A stretch of DNA of 64,000 bases, from the NCBI GenBank assembly GCA_023515795.1, contig JALGPX010000017.1, positions 1 through 64,000 on the forward strand, read 5' to 3'. The notes below the pieces were generated by a model. The model worked only from the letters and a program-made list of their open reading frames with translations, had not been told where the DNA came from and made no database searches. The position numbers were made by a program, and so were the translations under genes. Origin of the DNA: Amoeboaphelidium occidentale (Eukaryota; Aphelidiomycota; Aphelidea). Shown here in pieces: positions 52,555 through 63,897 of this stretch; position 1 is the first letter of the stretch; each line of letters opens with the position of its first letter.

Positions 52555-55056
52555 ATGATGATGATGATGATGATGATGGAGAGAAAGTAAATGTTTATGA
52601 GAATGTGGTGTTTTCTTCTGCATCTTTAGATTTCAATTGTTGGTTTACTTTGGAATCAATAGCTGCAGAATATTGTAATTGTAATGCTAATGCTGCTGCT
52701 GCTAATGCTGCTGCTCCGGATCGTTCATCTAATAATCTTACAATGATGTCAAAGTATGAATTGAAAAAGAGATTGTATGGATTGAATACTTTTTACAATG
52801 AAGAAACTGGTAGGTTTTCTACTTCCGGTTCCTTGAGTAATGGAGATTCAAAGTTGTCGTTTGTGCATTTTGTGTTGGAACCATTTTACAAGTTTGTGAT
52901 TGCTTGTATATCTGGTAGGAAGTCTTTGTTGAATAATTATTATAGAAAAGTGTTTTGTAATGATGCAAATCTTATTGATGTTTTATTAAAGCATCAGCAT
53001 CAGCATCAGCAGTATCATCAGTATCAGGGAGAAGAAGAAAAAGAGTTTAGGTTCAATGTGCTAAAGAGTGTTGATGTTAGAATTGATACCAATAATAATA
53101 ATAATAATAATAATAACGAATCAAAGAGGAAGATGTTGTTGATGAGTAAGTTGAATGGTTGCTCTGGATTCAAGTATTATAATACCAAGNGGTAGGAAGT
53201 CTTTGTTGAATAATTATTATAGAAAAGTGTTTTGTAATGATGCAAATCTTATTGATGTTTTATTAAAGCATCAGCATCAGCAGTATCATCAGTATCAGGG
53301 AGAAGAAGAAAAAGAGTTTAGGTTCAATGTGCTAAAGAGTGTTGATGTTAGAATTGATACCAATAATAATAATAATAATAATAACGAATCAAAGAGGAAG
53401 ATGTTGTTGATGAGTAAGTTGAATGGTTGCTCTGGATTCAAGTATTATAATACCAAGAGAGAATCAATGTTTGCAAATGAAGAAGATCACAACAAGAAGA
53501 GAAAGAAGGAGTTGATGACTGCTTTGAATAGAGTCAAAGTTGTACAACCTTCACATTTGGAGGAAGAAGAAGACGATGAATTCAGTTTGGAAATGATTAT
53601 GGATGTTTATGTTGTTTATGGTAAAGAGTTTCTGTCACTTGGGGAATTGTATAAACAAGAAGAGATTGTTACTGTTCCTGGGAATACTTTGTGTTTTATA
53701 GACATTGGTGGATCTTCTTCTTTCAGTAGTATTGATAGTAAAGACGCAAATTATAATTCTTGTTACAAGGGTTGTTATATTGTATCAATGGATAATCAGC
53801 AAGAAAAGATGCCTTTGCTGTTACAACAACCATCTCAGTCTTACTTCAAGGTTTCAATTGAACCATTGCAGCCACAGGATTTGCCGAAAATGATTCAAGT
53901 TTTAAGGAAAGTATTGGCAATGTATACTTGTTTGGAGTTGAAGATTGAAGAGTCTGGAGAGTATTGTTTGTTGGGGACAGGAGAATTGTATTTTGATACT
54001 GTGCTGCAGAGTATACGAGGATTGCACTATTATAATGCATCACAGTTCGAAAATACTGTGGCAAACACAGACTCAGCTGCAGAAGGTGGGGTTGCTGTGA
54101 GGGTTAGTGATCCATATGTTGCTTTCAGGGAAACTATTGTTGATTCTACTGCGGATATGCCTTCTTTTGCGAAATCGCCTAATCAGGAGAATTTGCTGCA
54201 AATTGTGTCGGAGCCATTGGAAAGTGCTGTTGTTAAAGATTTGGAGAACGGTACATTGCAAAAACAGCAGCAGAAGCAGCAGCAGCTGTCTGATGTTATG
54301 GTTGCTAATAGAGAAAAGTATGGTTGGGATCTGTTGGCTTGTAGAGGTGTATTGGGATTTAGTGGAGAGAATTGTATTCTTGATGATACTCTTTCGGATG
54401 AAGTTGATAAGAGGGTATTGAGTACTATTAAGGAATCTATAATGCAAGGATTTCAATGGGCAGTCAAGGAAGGACCTCTGTGCGATGAACCAATGAGACA
54501 AGTTAAAGTTCGTTTGACTCATGCTCAATTGGCACAGGAACCATTCAAACGTGCACCAGGACAGATTGTACCAACAGCTCGTAGAGTTGTTTATTCTTCG
54601 TTTCTAATGTCTACACCAAGATTAATGGAACCAGTGAATATTGTTGAGATTTTGACTCCAAAACAGTGCTTCGAAGTGATTTCCATGATTATACAGAGGA
54701 GACGTGGTAATATCACTATGGATACTCCACATCCTGGTACACCACTGTATGTTGTTCGTGCTTTGGTGCCATTAATTGAAACATTTGGAATGGAAACTGA
54801 TTTAAGAGTCGCAACACAAGGACAGGCACAGGTTCAGCAGCTGTTTGATCATTGGGCTTTGGTACCTGGAGATCCACTGGATACTAGTGCTGTATTGAAA
54901 ACAATGGAACCAGCACCTGTGCAGTTCTTGGCTAGAGATTTTGTTCTCAAGACTAGAAGGCGAAAGGGACTTGGTGATGAAGTAAATGTAGTAAAGTATT
55001 TCGATGAGGCAATGTTGGAAGCGTTGCGCGGTGATGATTTTGAGCAAGGGAAATGA
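51056..55056 (+). CDS. EFTUD2: Spliceosomal U5 GTPase SNU114/EFTUD2
   Basis: The N-terminus DEYDEFGNLIES is the EFTUD2 opening; a Glu-rich domain follows. The GTPase core has VVVVGSTLSGKTT (P-loop), IDTPGQSSF (G3) and VVLNKMDRLVTELRLPPQDAFY (G4). C-terminal domains match strongly: DPYVAFRETIV, DDTLSDEVDKRVL, QGFQWAVKEGPLCDEPMRQVK, PTARRVVYSSFLMSTPRLMEP, TDLRVATQGQAQ, WALVPGDPLD and KTRRRKGLGDEVNV. Snu114 drives U4/U6 unwinding in the U5 snRNP with Brr2 and Prp8. The assembled ORF is inflated by four N-gaps with flanking duplications (listed as repeats), so the printed protein is not the true one. G3 has Gln where most translational GTPases have His. Poly-Asp, poly-Thr and poly-Asn runs from microsatellites are unusual for this protein. 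No intron is seen. Confidence 0.93.
51313..51700 (+). repeat. Gap 1: tandem duplicate around an N
   Basis: The 189-bp 51313-51501 and 198-bp 51503-51700 segments are near-identical and meet at one N (51502). They differ chiefly in the length of the TACTACTTCTGC-type repeat (9 bp). Together they repeat the end of the acidic domain up to NGTNS, so only one copy is likely real. Confidence 0.9.
51876..52228 (+). repeat. Gap 2: tandem duplicate around an N
   Basis: 51876-52048 (173 bp) and 52050-52228 (179 bp) are near-identical around N 52049. They carry the IDTPGQ G3 motif twice. Differences are a GAAGGA repeat unit and one silent substitution (AACGCA/AATGCA). Confidence 0.9.
52358..52635 (+). 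repeat. Gap 3: tandem duplicate around seven Ns
   Basis: 52358-52497 (140 bp) and 52505-52635 (131 bp) flank Ns 52498-52504. Both hold an (ACT)n then (GAT)n tract, encoding Thr then Asp runs, of different length. Confidence 0.88.
52914..53457 (+). repeat. Gap 4: tandem duplicate around an N
   Basis: 52914-53189 (276 bp) and 53191-53457 (267 bp) flank N 53190. Copies differ in CAT/CAG and AAT repeat lengths (CATCAGCAT and (AAT)n). They duplicate the segment GRKSLLNNYYRKVFCND to YYNTK. Confidence 0.9.
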
Positions 55057-55123
55057 ATAAAAATTAACTATCAACAATTCAATCTTTTAAATCTATTCTA
55101 GAAATCGTGAAAAAGTCTGCCGT

Positions 55124-58100
55124 TTAAGCAGAGCTTGGTGCGGTTTTTCTCACCGATCTGTAACCGAATACACCCATGGTGACCAAAAGGGCTGCACCAA
55201 CAAGTGCTCCGATAACAGAAACAGCAATGACCCAACCAGCAACTCCTTGGCTTTCGTTAGAAGCGAAAACTGTACCAGAAATTTCTTCAGATACACCGAA
55301 TTCAGCAGAAACTTCTCTCAAAGAAGAAGTAATGTCGAACTTGGTGACAAATTCAACAAAGCTATCAAAGCCAGACTTGATGTTCAATACGTAAATGTAA
55401 GAACCATTGGAAGAAATTTCATAGTGCTTCAACTTGACGAAATCAGTCAATGACTCGAAAGCAGTGAAGGCAATTTCGCCCTTATTTGGGTACTTAACAT
55501 CCAATGTGATGTTATTCTTTGCCCAGTGACAGTTGTCTGTACCAGTGTATTGCAAGAAGTATTGTGCATCTGAGATTGGTAGATAGAAGGAGATTTCTTC
55601 ATCGTGGTCGTTAAATACATTAAAAGTATAAGTGTTTTGGATAGTTGCGTTATTTGGATCTGTGATAACTTGGTACACCTGGAAACCCTTATAAGTAGTG
55701 CTGTGTGGACGCAATGAAGTAACAATTTGATCATCAGAGATTGACAAACGGCCCTGAGATTCCAAAGTTACTGCAAGGTTTTGAACAATATTTCTTGTGA
55801 AGTCTTGTGAGCCACAGTTTGCTTGAATGGTGACAGGCGCAGACAATTCGTGTGTCTCGCCGAACAAACCGAAAGCACGAAGCTGCAACTTGTATTCTCC
55901 AGGCATATCAGGCTTGAAGCAAACTGGGAACAATTGGTCGCTGGCTGAGTTTGTACATTCAGAGTTCAAATAAGTAAGAACCTCCCTCTTGGTTTCAACA
56001 GTGCTCAAAGTATTTCTGAAAGTGCTTTCAATGACGTTGTGATCGTCTAGGCTTTGCACCGTTGAATTGGAAGTGAAGCTTAAGACAGCCGTTTGAGCAT
56101 ATTCGAATTCAACAGAGTATCCCTTATAGACAGAGTATTTTGGTGCACTAACAACATACCAGTATGCACTGTCCCTCAATGAATTATAAGTAACATTTCT
56201 TAAGAAAGTTTGTTGGGCAGACAGCCTAACTGTTGGGAACTTATCTTGATCAGGATACTGAGGATCGGTGGATGTAGAGACGACAACCAGAGGAGATTGA
56301 ATTGAAGTAGCCAATACAATATCATAATCAGTGCCAACGTTGAAACGCTTCTGTGCACTAACATAAGCGTTGTTACATGCGTCAAACACTGTCATTTGAA
56401 TAAAGTACTCACCAGGACGATCTGGAACAAAAGTAACATTCGCAGACGAGGAGAAAATCATAGCATTTGATCCGAAAGGAGCACTTCTGACACTCCAAGA
56501 GTATTCGAACGCTGAGCTTTGCCATGAAGAGACCAATTCGAAACCAGATACAGTTAAAGGCATATCCAACTCATAGCCATTCTGTGAAGTGAAATCAGGA
56601 GTTCCAGTCAAAAATGGGCAAGTTGCAGTTACACGGAAAGTTTTCTTGACAAAGTTGCAACCATCTGTTACATATACAAAAATGTCGAAAACACCACTTG
56701 AATCAGGAGAGAAGTTCAATGACATGCCACTTCCTAGATATTGCAATTGTTCAACATCGTTGTAGTGAGACAAGAACCAATACTGTCCAGTAGAATTTCC
56801 AGCAATAGAAAGGTTAAATAGGTTGGTTCCATAACTGCCGGTGTTAGGATTTGCATTAATGAAGGCAGGAGCGATGATGTTGAAGTCCAAAGCAGCTCTA
56901 CAAGTGGTTGAAACCTGTTGAGTAGATTTGACAATTTTACAACCATCAGAAATGGTCAAACCAACAGTGTACGTACCAGAAACTCTTGGAATTAATGTAT
57001 ACGGCTCAACTTTCTGGTTTGGACCTAGATTTGAAGCAAAAATATTAACTGGCGGAACGCCGATGATACTGCGAACCAAGTTAGTCTCGTTATAGATAAG
57101 TGGAGTGCCATCAATAGTCCAGTCAGCAGATCTTAGATGCTTGCATGTAGCGTTGGAAGCAGTTCCAAGGAACACAAAAGATTGGCCATCGTTGTTTGGA
57201 CCAAGGGAAAGAGTTGTCCTTGAATTGTTGACAGCAATACCTCCAGTACAAGCTTCTGGACATTCAGCTCTGACTGTAACGTAATCAGTGTGATTGTTGC
57301 ACTTGTTATCAACGGTGAGAGCGACTCTATAGTCTCCTTCAATAAATGGTGCAAAAGCAGCATAGTTTTCATTTTCAACTTCCAAAAAGTCATTTGGCAG
57401 ATACTCGTACAATTCTTCAGGATGTCCAGATACATTCCAGCTCTTAGTAATCGTTCTTCCCATATCATCAATTGATTCTCTTGAAGTCAACACAAGAGAG
57501 CCAAACTCCAATGCTTCATAATCGAACTTGACGGTCAAAGTAGCGCTATTTAACAATGGTTCAAATCTCGATGCGGAGCATGTGTTTGGACTCCTGTCGA
57601 TATTACAGTATGAAATGATCGAATGAGGACGAGGGCCACAACCAACTGTAACTTTTGCAACATCAGTCTTGTTGCCACATTTGTTTCCGTAAGTCAACTT
57701 GATAGGATAAATTCCGTGACAGCCATTTTGGATCTGGTCTTCCATTTGAAGAGAAAATCTTCCTAAAATATCTGTTCCCTGTTCAATATAACAGACATTC
57801 TGTCTTGGCTTGATTTTGTACCAAATTTTTTGAAAGTCAATTTGAGAAGTTGTATTTGTTGTTACAGTTGTCTTCTGCTTCCAGTAGTAATCACGACGAG
57901 ACAATTCATTCTTCAATGGAGGCACGGCATTGGTTGTCTCAGTGTCAGTGTCTTGGTCAAAACCATCAGACATTGTTGTGGAGTTCATAAGCTCTTCAAC
58001 TTCTGGTCTATAGATGAAGATCTCGCCATCTGGTAAGTGTTCCCACATCAAACCGTCTTCTTGAAGAATTATTGCATTCTTCTCATCAATAGTCCATTCG

Positions 58101-60243
58101 TATACATCGAGTTCACCGCTGAGTGTTTCAAAAGTAAAAACTTGAGTTTCAATTGAACCATCACTCATGATCAAAGAGTCGTGAGCCTTGATGAAACTGG
58201 TTGGAGCTTCAACAGCGGCATTTGGACATCCGACTTGAACAGTAACATTGTTTGATTTTGTGATTTGACAACCATCATAAACGATAGCTTGCATAATATA
58301 AGAGCCAACGGAAGTTGGGAAAAAGTAAGGATTAGTACCATTGGATAAGAAGATTTTTGGAGCTTCGGTTCCAGGATATTCGTGCAATAACCACTCAATA
58401 CGCTTAATAGGTTGACCAGATTCGACTTTAGCTTCCAAATTGACTTGAGGCCATGGCAAGTAAACTGATACATTGACATTAACCAATTCGGATACCGTAA
58501 CTTTAGGAGCAGGGTTTTCACATTCAAATCTGAAATAAACCTTCTTTTCTACAGTGCGGCCAAATTCATCTCTACCAGCCAAAAGCAAGAATCTTGTACC
58601 ATTAATAGGGTCTTCTTGATAAATTCTAGCAATCTTTGTGAACAGATCAGCTGATACTTCAGTTTCAGGCAAGTATGCAGTATCGTTAGTGATTGTGAAT
58701 AAGTCGGTTTGGTACTCCAAGTGAGGAGCAGGGCAGAATTTGACACACTGAGAGGCAGAAACTAAGTGAGAACGGAAAGCACCACCAGCACAATAAGAAA
58801 GGCATTCACTGAATACAATATTCTTAGAAACCTGAGCAATCGCATCGTCTTCAGCAACAGCGACATCGTAATCACATGCATTTCTGATTGCTTCAGGCAA
58901 ATCTTTACAAGCGTCTTTGTCAGATGCAGATGAAATATCGACAGTTTCAACATTTCCAAAAGCAGGCAAGTTAACGACACGGTAGTCAAAAATAACTGAA
59001 TCCTTATCAACAACTTGGCTTTTAACAAATTCTGATACATCTGAAGCACTTGCATTAACGCCGGTTGGCAACTGTAAATCATCGCCTTGGCAGTCATTGA
59101 AAGTACCACATAAACCGTCACTAGCAAGGAAACCAGCAGGAGGAGTACTCAATTTGACATTGATTCCAAATTTGCTGATATATAAAACGTAAGAGACGAA
59201 CTCGTTTTGATAGTAGGTGACTTTGTAGTTTCCTTCTGGATACAACTTGGTCATTGTAATTCCATAGTCATTGTACAGCGAAGTAGGAACGAAATCATCA
59301 TCAACATAAATTTGGAAAGATTCTTGTTCTGGGAAAGCGTAGACGACAAACTTGTGCAAGGAATCGGCATGATTGACACCAAAAGCGCGGATACAAGAAC
59401 CTTTCTCGTTACATTTACCCGCCAAAACTTGGACATCAACAACACCAGGAGCGTTATATAAATAGAATACACCATTAGCCTTGAAAGTGTATTCCAAGCC
59501 ATCAGTTGTGATTATGTGCTGGTTACCAAAAGCATGACAGGCGTAACCGTTATTCTCTGAGATGGCATCGAACAACATTGAACCAAGATCAGTTTCAAGA
59601 CCATAAATTTGCGGTACAAGGAAAGTATTTTGATCACGAGGAGCAGAAGCGAGATTAGTCAGTACTTCTCTACTTGCAGCGATAGGTTGATCATCTCTTC
59701 CGATGCCAACGGTAATCACTCTGACACCTTTGGCGATCATTGTAGATACAGTGGAGATCGAGGACATAGCCGTGGATGGAGCTTTGCAGGAGAATACAAC
59801 GAGGGTCTGATTACCAAAACCGTAACCGTTTGTTTCGGATAAGTGGTCGAACGCACCATTGAAACCACGGTCTAAGCGACTGGTAGAACCACTATAAGAG
59901 GCATAAGCGACATTGTCAAAGAACTGGTCATAGTTATCGACAAAATTTGAGAGAGAGCTAAAACTGTTAGCATAAGTACCAGCACCAGTAAGTGATCTTT
60001 TGGTTCTTAAGACACCCTCAGCAACTACAAATTTAGATCAGATCAAACCTTAGCACAGGTCATCTTACCTTTAAGAACTGTACTTCTCTGATAGTTAAAC
60101 TGATCAGTTGTACAATCGCTAGATCTATCCATCAAGAAGTAGACCTCTTGTGAAGGTTTCAGCTTGCATGAATCATCTTGATCGGCTGCAGCAAAGCAAC
60201 CTGCTAGCAAGGTAGCAGATATAGCGAGCAAAGCAGATTTCAT
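55124..60243 (-). CDS. VWA-VWD cell-surface protein with PKD/Ig-like repeats and a C-terminal membrane anchor
   Basis: Two exons, 60069-60243 and 55124-60024, with a 44-bp intron give 1691 residues. A signal peptide (MKSALLAISATLLAGCFAAA) opens it. A VWA-like domain covers about 30-215 (EVYFLMDRSSDCTTDQF; VVFSCKAPSTAM; GVRVITVGIGRDDQP); its MIDAS is DRSSD, not a clean DxSxS. A VWD domain follows (about 218-390: CHAFGNQHIITTDGLEYTF, LCGTFNDCQGDDLQLPTG). At least six beta-sandwich-like modules come next, each ending in an (D/N)GC...VxVxC signature (DGCQITKSNNVTVQVGC, DGCKIVKSTQQV, DGCNFVKKTF). The tail has one helix (GWVIAVSVIGALVGAALLV) and a short basic cytoplasmic end. Likely adhesion or cell recognition; ligand unknown. 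Confidence 0.85.
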
Positions 60244-60352
60244 CTTTACAAGAAATCTTTTTTAAGCTTTCAGCCGTTTTCTGCTCACTGCGTCGTTGTT
60301 ATTTTTAACCCCAAACATCGTCGCCATGACAACCGGCTAAAGTAGGGTAAAA

Positions 60353-60392
60353 GTTTCAACTTTGAAACAGTTCGAGCATGAAGCAGCTCGAA
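60353..60392. repeat. Two short palindromes upstream of the VWA-VWD gene
   Basis: GTTTCAACTTTGAAAC (60353-60368) is a 7-bp inverted repeat with a 2-bp centre, and TTCGAGC (60371-60377) pairs with GCTCGAA (60386-60392) over 8 bases. They lie in the 185-bp gap between NAP1's stop and the VWA-VWD start, so could be transcription factor sites or fold in the NAP1 3' end. Confidence 0.4.
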
Positions 60393-60428
60393 GTGATAAT
60401 CAGTATATTTTTTAATTAGCGTTGACTA

Positions 60429-61828
60429 TTACTGCTGCTTGCATTCAGTTGGCTTTTCTTGGTTCATTTTTGGAGGGCGGCGTTGTTCACGTGGACGAGA
60501 ACCAGATGCAGGCTCGTCACTTTCGTCACCATCAATTTCACGAATTTTCTCTTCTTCATCATCTTCCTCGTTATCCTCATCTTCATCATAATCATCATAG
60601 TCCTCACCATCTTCATCGTCAAAGTCAGGTCCAAATTCTGCAGCAGCTTCGCCAGTGAACCATCCAACAGCACGAGGAATGATAACATCTTTCAAATGTT
60701 CTCCGACCTCATAATCATGTTGAATTTGCTCCCCAATCTCTTCATCTTCGTCCTCTTCCTCCTCATCAGCCTGTGGAGGATTGAAGAAATGGAAGAATGA
60801 GGGAATTTTGATTGTCTTCTTGACAACGCGAGTTCTGTTGTTTTGCTTATTCCTCTGCTTCTTTAGTTCGACTTTAACGGTTGCGTCTTTTCCTTCTTTC
60901 CACGTGATTTCAGTGCCTTCGGCATAATCAAACACAACATCACCATATTCATTATCTTCATCATCAGCCAAGTAATACGTTTTAGATAGAACTTCATTGG
61001 TAAAGAACTCATTAGGCCCGAAAACAAAGTCCAACTTGAAACCAGGATTATCATCCAAGTAAGAAACTTTAATGTCCTTCAAATGCGCCATAATTTCTTC
61101 ATCATTCTCACCAAGTTCGGCTTCCAACATTGGGCTATTCTTGAAAATAGTCAACCAGAATTCCGGAATACCCTTAACGTCCTGAGCTTCTCCCTCAGCA
61201 GCAGTTGGCGCAGAGCCTTCAGTTTTCTTCTCCTTCTCGCCTTCTTCTGTTTCAGCATCCCCAAACTTTGTCTCTTCTTCAGTTGGCTCGTAATCACCAC
61301 ACGCAATTTGCGCTCTCTTATCGTACAACGGAGCATACATCTGCAAATACTTCTTTTCCAGAGCCAAGACTTCTTCTCTGAATTTACACTCCATTTTCAT
61401 TTGTTCCTTCTGTAGATTCTTTAATGCTCTGATTCTCTTTTGGACAGGCTCCGGCAAGCTTTCAATGTAGCCAGATGATTGACCAATAAGTGCGCCTAAT
61501 CTTCCTTGCAACATACTCATAAGTTGCGGATTCTGTTGTAGAATTGATACTGCTTCGGCTGAAAATGTTTAAATATTCAAAGCAAAGCTTACCTTGTTCT
61601 GACATGGTCGCTAAAGTTTGCGTGAATTGCTTCGATGAAATCGGTGCGGCTGTTAGTGGTGTGTTGGCTGGTGTTGGTGCAGAAAAACTGTCTGATCTTT
61701 GCTTTTTGATATCAACTGTTGCCAAGTTAAATTATCTGAACGCGCCAAAATTTACCTGCTGATGTCGATGTAGATTGTTGTTGCTTTTCCTGTTCGTGTT
61801 GCTCTTTGTCTGATGGGGCGCTAAGCAT
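60429..61828 (-). CDS. NAP1: Nucleosome assembly protein 1
   Basis: Three exons, 61756-61828, 61593-61715 and 60429-61558, with introns of 40 and 34 bp give 441 residues. The NAP fold covers about 80-370: SLPEPVQKRIRALKNLQKEQ, EVLALEKKYLQMYAPLYDKRAQI, KGIPEFWLTIFKNSP, LDDNPGFKLDFVFGPNEFFTNEVLSKTYYL, and SFFHFFNPPQ. A long Asp/Glu tail follows. The protein ends CKQQ, a CaaX-type farnesylation motif also present in human NAP1L1. NAP1 chaperones H2A-H2B and helps assemble and import nucleosomal histones. The start ATG gives a Gln/Ser-rich N-terminus. It is divergent from the small tail-anchored protein, with 138 bp between starts. Confidence 0.95.
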
Positions 61829-61966
61829 TTATTGCACTTTACGGTAACGGTGCAGTTGAATGGGAAGAAAAGCAAAGCTCTTTTGGAATGTACAGAAAAA
61901 AGCTCAGAATATTTGATTGCCTTGTCCTTGCAGATCTTGCAACACTTTTCGTTTCTGTAAATTCAT

Positions 61967-62214
61967 ATGGCAAAAGGGTACGCTTTCCACGCTAACAACA
62001 GGAAGATCTTATTTATATTTGTAGAGCAAAGTCTGATAACAAGGCTGCATCAACCTCTGGATCGAGTGGTGCTGTAGAAAAGGAAAGCTTTTTGGCTGCT
62101 ATCAAGAGAAACGCATTCAGCCCAGATAATTTGAATTTGGCTCTACCAGCACTTGCATTCGGTACTGCAATATTCCTATTCAGAGAGTTTGGCTGGTGGT
62201 TCAAGACTATGTAA
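61967..62214 (+). CDS. Small tail-anchored membrane protein, 66 residues
   Basis: Two exons, 61967-61977 and 62025-62214, with a 47-bp intron. The first exon is 11 nt (MAKG). The protein is MAKGAKSDNKAASTSG, a Ser/Lys-rich head, then a helix (NLALPALAFGTAIFLFREFG) near the C-terminus and a short WWFKTM tail. The topology fits a tail-anchored or mitochondrial outer-membrane protein such as a small TOM subunit or an ER accessory protein, but no family match was recognised. A longer upstream frame starting at ATG 61892 could splice at the same donor but in another phase. The start is favoured by phase and by the compact head. Confidence 0.55.
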
Positions 62215-62370
62215 TAGATTCTGAGTGATAAACCGTGGTTTTAGATTCCGTAAAACTTCGAGTAGTATTCTCCCTCATTGAAGGCGAAAGTTATGATATC
62301 TTAAATCGAACAGAAAGTGCCGATAACTTCGCAGCGTTCTCGCTATCACTTCTGTTTCTTTCGTGTAGTG

Positions 62371-63884
62371 ATGATTCACGCTTTATCTGTTTGTAACGCA
62401 CGGCGATGGCTTTATGTGAACTCTAAATCGTTTAATCCCGCTGGAGTGAATTATGCTTCGATAAGATACGGTCCTCTGCACAGACACTTGGCCGCAATTA
62501 CAGTTTTAAATCGCTCTCCTAATCGGACCCTTCATTTTACAAGAAACCGAGTCCCTTTGGATGAAGTAAGTTCTACAGTGTCTTCCTATGAAGCATCAGA
62601 CGCATGGACTGCTGACCAGGATTTGTCTCTTCAGATGGCTGTTCAGAAGTACGGCACGAATTGGGCAAAAGTCGGTTCTGTTCTTGCTCATAAATCTCCT
62701 AATCAGTGCAAACGGCGATGGAAACATTTACTGGGCGTATGGAGACGGGATACTACGGATGATAAAGAAAGGCGGTTGCATGGGTCAAAGAATTTGGTTG
62801 GAATCGCCATGTTTGGGAACTTTACTCTCTGCTTGTGCAAACTTGGTGCTTCAATTCACACAGGCTCCACGAGTTTATTTTCAGAGTAATTCTTTGACTG
62901 ATTTTAATTGTTTTTATTTTAAAGGGCAATACATTCTTTTGTTGATATGATAAATCAGGGACTTCTGTTAATTGGAATCACACGATCTCTGAAGCAGCCA
63001 AATTTGGAGCATCCTTATGGTTACTATCGTGAACAGTAATTTTTAAAGATTCGTATCTCTTTAACTTTGGTAGGTATGCATGGGCAATGATCAGCGCTGT
63101 TGGTATACTGTTTGTTGGAGGTGGTGTTCCTATTATATCTGGTGTTACTTCGCTGCTCACGCCAGACTTCAGCGCGCCTTTAGATTTCGAACATATGAAA
63201 GTGGCGTATGGTGTTCTTGGTGCTGCTTTTTTAATGGAAGGATTCACTGCTTCAAAAGCATTTCTACAAGTAAAACAATCGGCAAAACGCAGTGGAATAA
63301 CGATACGAGAGTATCTGAGCAAAGGATCAGATCCTTCTTCTGTTCAAGTTTTGCTGGAAGATTCAAGTTCTGTATTGGGAACTTTAATAGCAGGCACAAG
63401 TTTAACTGCGAGTTGGCTTCTGCAGAATCCCAGTCTTGATGCTGGCGGAAGCATTGCCATCGGATGTTTACTAAGTTCAATTGCTGTATTTTTAATCAGA
63501 AGAAATATGCGAATGGTTCTTGAAACAAGTATGCCAGCTGATAAAGTATCTCTAGTGACACGAATTATATCGTCAGACCCTGTGGTTGCCTCAATACAAG
63601 ACATTAAAACAGGAGCTATTGGTCCAGAAGATGCGAGATTTAAAGCAGAAGTATCCTTTAATGGACAAGAAATATCCAGAAAATACCTTAAACTCAAAGA
63701 AGTAGACTTGGAAAAGGAACTTGTTAGACTGAAAAAGATTGAGCGAGCGTCAGAACTTCAAATCTACTTGACCAGATATGGCGCTGGTGTAGTAGAACAG
63801 CTAGCTGACGAAATTGACCGGATAGAAGACAATATAAAAGACACAGTGCCAGAAGTTAAGCATGTCGATTTAGAAGTATCCTAA
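62371..63884 (+). CDS. Myb/SANT domain fused to SLC30A9 (ZnT9)-type cation-efflux transporter
   Basis: Three exons, 62371-62885, 62925-63035 and 63074-63884, with introns of 39 and 38 bp give 478 residues. Residues 1-70 are rich in Arg and hydroxylated residues and poor in acid, like a mitochondrial presequence. A Myb/SANT repeat at about 78-121 reads AWTADQDLSLQMAVQKYGTNWAKVGSVL, NQCKRRWKHLL. The transporter starts near 140: SKNLVGIAMFGNFTLCLCKLGA, the HSFVD motif, LEHPYGYYREQYAWAMISAVGI, LLEDSSSVLGTLIAG and the C-terminal ATFLIRRNM-like and RFKAEVSFNGQEISRKYLK, VKHVDLEVS tail, as in ZnT9. No intron lies between Myb and transporter. Human ZnT9 exports mitochondrial zinc and has a different N-terminal domain. 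Confidence 0.88.
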
Positions 63885-63897
63885 ATAGAAATTCGTC

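Noticed and set aside
54073-54528. Minus-strand frame opposite SNU114
   Set aside because: Antisense shadow; the plus strand holds a strongly conserved domain.
60429-61200. Acidic tracts with long antisense ORFs over NAP1
   Set aside because: Plus-strand frames there are shadows of the Asp/Glu-rich tail; no domain or splice support.
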